NCBI GenBank assembly: GCA_034440495.1
Contig: JAWXCE010000019.1
Span: 1-33,475, forward strand
DNA from: JAWXCE01 sp034440495
GTDB taxonomy: Bacteria > Pseudomonadota > Alphaproteobacteria > Rhizobiales > Rhodomicrobiaceae
Reading direction: 5' to 3'
DNA: 33,475 bases
Program-made: the position numbers and the translations under genes
Notes under the pieces: generated by a model
What the model was told of the DNA's origin: nothing
The model's database searches: none
Seen by the model: the letters and a program-made list of their open reading frames with translations, nothing else
In this document: positions 30,121 through 33,475 of the stretch, one piece after another
How the letters are laid out: every line of letters begins with the position of its first letter
Numbering within the stretch: the stretch's first letter is position 1

Positions 30121-31892
30121 GCGGCCAGGATTTCTCCGACGATCAGCGCCGCTATCTCGAAGGCTTCGTCTCCGGCGTACAGGCCGGGCGGGTGGCGCAA
30201 GGGCTGAAGCCGCTTGGCGGTATTGGCGCCGGGCCGGGCGAGCCGAGCGGGCCGGATGCGCCCCACCACAAGGCCATGGCGCGCTTCGAGGCGGACGGCA
30301 AAAAGCTCGTCAACGAGGAGAAGGCCAAGCGCGACGAGCACCCGTTCGACGCCTACGCCCGTTTCAAGGCGGAGTCTGCAAACGGACAATTCCCCAAAGG
30401 CGTGGACAATTTCCGCTGGCGCTTTCACGGGCTTTTTTACGTAGCGCCCACCCAGGACAGTTATATGTGCCGCTTGCGAGTGGCCAATGGCGTCATGAGC
30501 GCGTGGCAATTCGCGGGCGTCGCCGACATCGCCGAGCGCTTTGGCGGCGGCTACGCGCATGTGACGACGCGGGCCAACCTGCAAATCCGCGAAATCGGCG
30601 CTGAAAACGGCGTCGCGGTGATCGAATCGCTTGTCGATCTGGGGCTCACCGCCAAAGGCTCCGGCGCGGACAACATCCGCAACGTCACCGGCGCGCCCAC
30701 CGCCGGGATCGACCCGCAGGAGTTGCTGGATACGCGACCCCATGCGCGCGACTGGCACCATCACATTCTCAACGACCGCACGCTTTATGGCCTGCCGCGT
30801 AAGTTCAACGTTGCATTCGACGGCGGCGGGATCATTCCAGTGTTGGAGGAGACGAACGACATCGCGTTCACTGCCGTGACTGCGACCGAAGGCGCGGAGC
30901 CGGGCGTATGGTTTCGCCTCGGCCTAGGCGGCATCACCGGCCACCGCGATTTTGCCCGCTCAACCGGCGTTTATGTAAAGCCCGCCGAGGCTGTCGCCGT
31001 CGCGGACGCCATCGTGCGGGTTTACATCGATCACGGCGACCGCACCAACCGGCAAAAGGCGCGGCTGAAATATCTGCTTGATGACTGGGGCTTCGATAAA
31101 TTCCTTGTCGAGGTTGAGAATAAACTCGGACGCACGCTGGTTCGGTTACCCGATGGCGCCGTCCTCGCGCCGCCGCGACAGAACCGTCAGGCGCATGTTG
31201 GAGTGTGGCCGCAGAAACAGACAGGGCTTGTCTGGGTTGGCGTCGTGCTGCCCGTCGGCAAAATGATATGTGCGCAAATGCGTGGCCTCGCCCGCATCGC
31301 GCAGGACCTGGGCGACGGGGATATCCGTCTTACTGTGTGGCAAAACTTGCTGATCTCTGGAGTTCAGGCTGGGGATGCCCCGCTGGTCGAGACCCGGTTG
31401 CAAGCGCTGGGGCTGACAGCGAAAGCGACGAGCGTGCGCGCTGGGCTGGTCGCCTGCACGGGATCGACGGGCTGTAAATTTGCAGCGGCCGACACCAAGG
31501 GCACGGCGATAGCAATTGCCGATTGGGTTGAGCCGCGCGCCTCGCTAGATACGCCGGTCAACATCCATCTCACCGGCTGCCACCATTCCTGCGCCCAGCA
31601 CTACATTGGCGACATCGGCATGATCGGCGCGCGCGTGCCCATCGAAGGCAGAGACGATACGGCGGACGGCTTTCATGTCCTCGTCGGCGGCGGCTTCGGC
31701 CCGGAGGCGACCATCGCGCAGGAGGTCTACCGCGACGTCAAGTCCACTGATTGCCCTGCTCTAGTCGAGCGGATGCTGCGCGGTTATCTGGTGCACCGGA
31801 ACGGCCCCGAGGAAACCTTCCAGACATTCACGCGCCGCCATGACACAGCCGCGTTAAAAACCATCTTTGATGCGGCGGAGGGTGAGTCATGA
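30117..31892 (+). CDS. nirA: Assimilatory nitrite reductase, NirA family
   Basis: 591 residues, sirohaem and 4Fe-4S enzyme that reduces nitrite to ammonium with six electrons, normally from ferredoxin. The first 90 residues are an extra lead; then the two nitrite/sulfite reductase repeats follow (FRWRFHGLFYVAPTQDSYMC, then RANLQIREIG). The cluster ligands are Cys447 and Cys453 (CTGSTGC) and Cys488 and Cys492 (GCHHSCAQHYIGDIGMIG), giving the required C-X5-C and C-X3-C pattern. It overlaps both neighbours by 4 bases, so the NirB-like reductase, NirA and the Fe-S flavoprotein should be made together. A sulfite reductase role is less likely given the nitrate cluster. Confidence 0.92.
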   Translation: MSGQDFSDDQRRYLEGFVSGVQAGRVAQGLKPLGGIGAGPGEPSGPDAPHHKAMARFEADGKKLVNEEKAKRDEHPFDAYARFKAESANGQFPKGVDNFRWRFHGLFYVAPTQDSYMCRLRVANGVMSAWQFAGVADIAERFGGGYAHVTTRANLQIREIGAENGVAVIESLVDLGLTAKGSGADNIRNVTGAPTAGIDPQELLDTRPHARDWHHHILNDRTLYGLPRKFNVAFDGGGIIPVLEETNDIAFTAVTATEGAEPGVWFRLGLGGITGHRDFARSTGVYVKPAEAVAVADAIVRVYIDHGDRTNRQKARLKYLLDDWGFDKFLVEVENKLGRTLVRLPDGAVLAPPRQNRQAHVGVWPQKQTGLVWVGVVLPVGKMICAQMRGLARIAQDLGDGDIRLTVWQNLLISGVQAGDAPLVETRLQALGLTAKATSVRAGLVACTGSTGCKFAAADTKGTAIAIADWVEPRASLDTPVNIHLTGCHHSCAQHYIGDIGMIGARVPIEGRDDTADGFHVLVGGGFGPEATIAQEVYRDVKSTDCPALVERMLRGYLVHRNGPEETFQTFTRRHDTAALKTIFDAAEGES

Positions 31893-33460
31893 CCATTCAA
31901 ACCATTACAGCCCCGCGCGCTGGCGATGTACCGCTGATCCCTGATACCGCGCCGTTCTCAAACGAACAGCGCTCGTGGCTCAACGGTTTTTTTGCTGGTC
32001 TCTTATCGTTCGAAACGCCAAAAGCTAGTGCTCTGCCCGCCATCGCCGATGAGGATGATGCGCCGTGGCATGACCCGGCGATGGCGCTATCCGAGCGCAT
32101 GGTTCTGGCCGAGGCTCGCCCTTTGCCGCGCAAGCTGTTCGCCGCCATGGCGCAGCAGGATTGCGGCCAATGCGGTTATCTGTGCGAGAGTTATGCCGAG
32201 AAGCTCGCCAAGGGCGAGGAGGCTCGCCAGAACTTGTGCGCGCCGGGCGGCAAGGAAACCAGCCGCATGCTGAATACCTTGCTGGAAGGCGCTGGCGCCA
32301 CCATGATCGCGCCGACCGTTGCAGCTAAGTCCTTGGCGCCCGCTATCGTAGGTTACTCGCGCGAGGCGCCGGTTGAAGCGGTTTTCCTCGGCGCGCGTCG
32401 GATTACGGGCGAGGCGTCGGAGAAGGACGCCCGGCATATTGAGTTCGATTTATCCGCGTCTGGCGTCGATTATGCGCCCGGCGATAGCTTCGGAGTCTTT
32501 GCAAAGAATGATCCTGCGCTCGCGGATGCGGTTCTTGCAGCGCTGAGTGCGCCAGCGGATTTTCCTGTCGGCGGAAAGCCTATGCGCGACGCGCTCATTG
32601 AGGATTATTCGCTTGGCGCACCCCCCGATATGATGTTTGAACATATCAGCTATGTCACAGGAGGCGACCGGCGCCGCAAAGCCCGAGCGCTGGCGAAAGG
32701 CGAAGACCCGGACGGCGATGCGGCAAGTCTCGATGTGCTGGCGGCGCTGGAAAAGTTCGCGCCGCTCCACCCCGACCCGGAAGCGTTTCTGGAGTGCCTA
32801 GAGCCACTACAGCCGCGCCTATACTCGATCTCGTCATCGCCCGCCGCAACGCCCGGTCGATTGTCATTGACGGTCGACACCGTGCGTTATGACATCAATG
32901 GGCGAGAGCGGCTTGGCGTCGCTTCCACTTATTTTTCGCATCGCGCCCTGGTTGGCGAGGCTATGCGCGTGTATGTGCAGAAAGCGCACGGCTTCGCGCT
33001 GCCCGCCAATAACGCGACGCCAATTATTATGGTCGGGCCTGGGACGGGTGTCGCGCCCTTTCGCTCATTTCTCTGGCATCGACACGCATCGCACGCGTCC
33101 GGTAAATCATGGCTGTTCTTCGGACATCAGCGAGAGGCGACAGACTTCTTCTATCGTGAGGAGATCGAGGCCTTTTTGCGCGGCGGGGTGTTGACGAAGC
33201 TCTCAACTGCGTGGTCGCGCGATGCTGGCGCAAAGGTTTACGTGCAGGATCGCATGCGGGAGCAGGGCCAAGAGCTGTGGCTGTGGCTCGCTGATGGCGC
33301 GCATTTTTATATCTGCGGCGACGCCAAGCGAATGGCGAAGGACGTTGAAACCACTCTCACGGACATAGCGATCGCGCATGGCGACATGGACGCGGTAGGC
33401 GCAAAAGCGTTCATCGCCAAACTCAAGGCCGATGGCCGCTATCAGGCGGATGTGTACTGA
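31889..33460 (+). CDS. Fe-S/FAD/NAD(P) reductase, CysJ-like, paired with NirA
   Basis: 523 residues, usually labelled sulfite reductase alpha subunit. It has no FMN (flavodoxin) domain. Instead, residues 88-120 carry a small Fe-S motif, QQDCGQCGYLCESYAEKLAK, then LCAPGGKET, with Cys92, 95, 99 and 117 as probable 4Fe-4S ligands, like the RnfB-type Fe-S fold. The rest is CysJ-like: FAD site RLYSISSSP with downstream LGVASTYFSHRA, and NADP site GPGTGVAPFRSFLWHRH with YICGDAKRMAKDVE. It probably feeds electrons from NADPH to NirA or to the nitrate reductase. The 4-base overlap with nirA supports a joint complex. Confidence 0.87.
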   Translation: MTIQTITAPRAGDVPLIPDTAPFSNEQRSWLNGFFAGLLSFETPKASALPAIADEDDAPWHDPAMALSERMVLAEARPLPRKLFAAMAQQDCGQCGYLCESYAEKLAKGEEARQNLCAPGGKETSRMLNTLLEGAGATMIAPTVAAKSLAPAIVGYSREAPVEAVFLGARRITGEASEKDARHIEFDLSASGVDYAPGDSFGVFAKNDPALADAVLAALSAPADFPVGGKPMRDALIEDYSLGAPPDMMFEHISYVTGGDRRRKARALAKGEDPDGDAASLDVLAALEKFAPLHPDPEAFLECLEPLQPRLYSISSSPAATPGRLSLTVDTVRYDINGRERLGVASTYFSHRALVGEAMRVYVQKAHGFALPANNATPIIMVGPGTGVAPFRSFLWHRHASHASGKSWLFFGHQREATDFFYREEIEAFLRGGVLTKLSTAWSRDAGAKVYVQDRMREQGQELWLWLADGAHFYICGDAKRMAKDVETTLTDIAIAHGDMDAVGAKAFIAKLKADGRYQADVY

Positions 33461-33475
33461 TGACCCCCGCCGCCA
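33460..33475 (+). CDS. Possible start of the next gene, cut by the window edge
   Basis: An ATG at 33460 overlaps the stop of the preceding gene (TGATG) and reads MTPAA before the window ends. The spacing is like that of the other coupled genes in this cluster. A nitrate reductase gene (nasA) would be expected here from pathway logic, but nothing in the sequence can confirm it. Confidence 0.35.

Overview
The window looks like the chromosome of an alphaproteobacterium, probably Hyphomicrobiales-like. The evidence is an EcfG-type general-stress sigma factor with GGAAC-N16/17-GTT promoters, an alphaproteobacterial-style acetolactate synthase, a NasT/NasS plus NirA/flavoprotein nitrate assimilation cluster, a large DUF3772-type MscS channel, and several families of palindromic intergenic repeats. 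I cannot name a genus. No tRNA, rRNA, CRISPR array, insertion sequence or phage gene was seen.

Layout. Bases 1-4804 hold the 3' end of miaA and the branched-chain amino acid genes ilvB-ilvH-(LysE-type exporter)-ilvC, closed by a clear intrinsic terminator. Bases 4885-8400 are visibly more AT-rich. They form a stress-type island: a small secreted repeat protein, a SemiSWEET, an orphan EcfG-like sigma factor, a large disordered protein with five copies of a GQGEVRDPEHDGRLKQNR-like motif, and an unlisted 49-aa membrane protein. Two of these genes have EcfG-type promoters, and a third such promoter precedes a PRC-barrel gene at 19 kb. Bases 8469-11949 (minus) hold a TAXI-type TRAP transporter. 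Bases 12441-14839 hold a patatin-like protein that has lost its catalytic residues, the wreck of a sortase gene, and an XRE-type regulator. Bases 14941-19649 hold a large MscS channel, a beta-propeller protein whose start codon lies inside a palindromic repeat, the PRC-barrel gene, and a broken secreted-protein gene. Pyruvate carboxylase follows (19789-23229).

Bases 23311-33475 are an assimilatory nitrate/nitrite cluster: nasT (ANTAR antiterminator), nasS (nitrate sensor), nrtA, nrtB, nrtC/D (ABC nitrate importer), a NirB-like FAD oxidoreductase, nirA-type nitrite reductase, and an Fe-S/FAD/NAD(P) reductase. The last three genes are coupled by 4-bp stop/start overlaps, and another gene starts at the window edge. 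The nrtA leader carries what looks like a complete ANTAR-controlled attenuator: two hairpins with A1/G4 hexaloops, the second overlapping the 5' arm of an intrinsic terminator, downstream of a sigma-54-like promoter. Expected logic: without nitrate NasS holds NasT; with nitrate NasT is freed, stabilises the hairpins, blocks the terminator, and lets transport and reduction genes be read.

The strongest observations are the NasT attenuator, the EcfG-type promoters around an orphan sigma factor and a disordered repeat protein, the dead patatin beside a decayed sortase, and a palindromic repeat that supplies a start codon.
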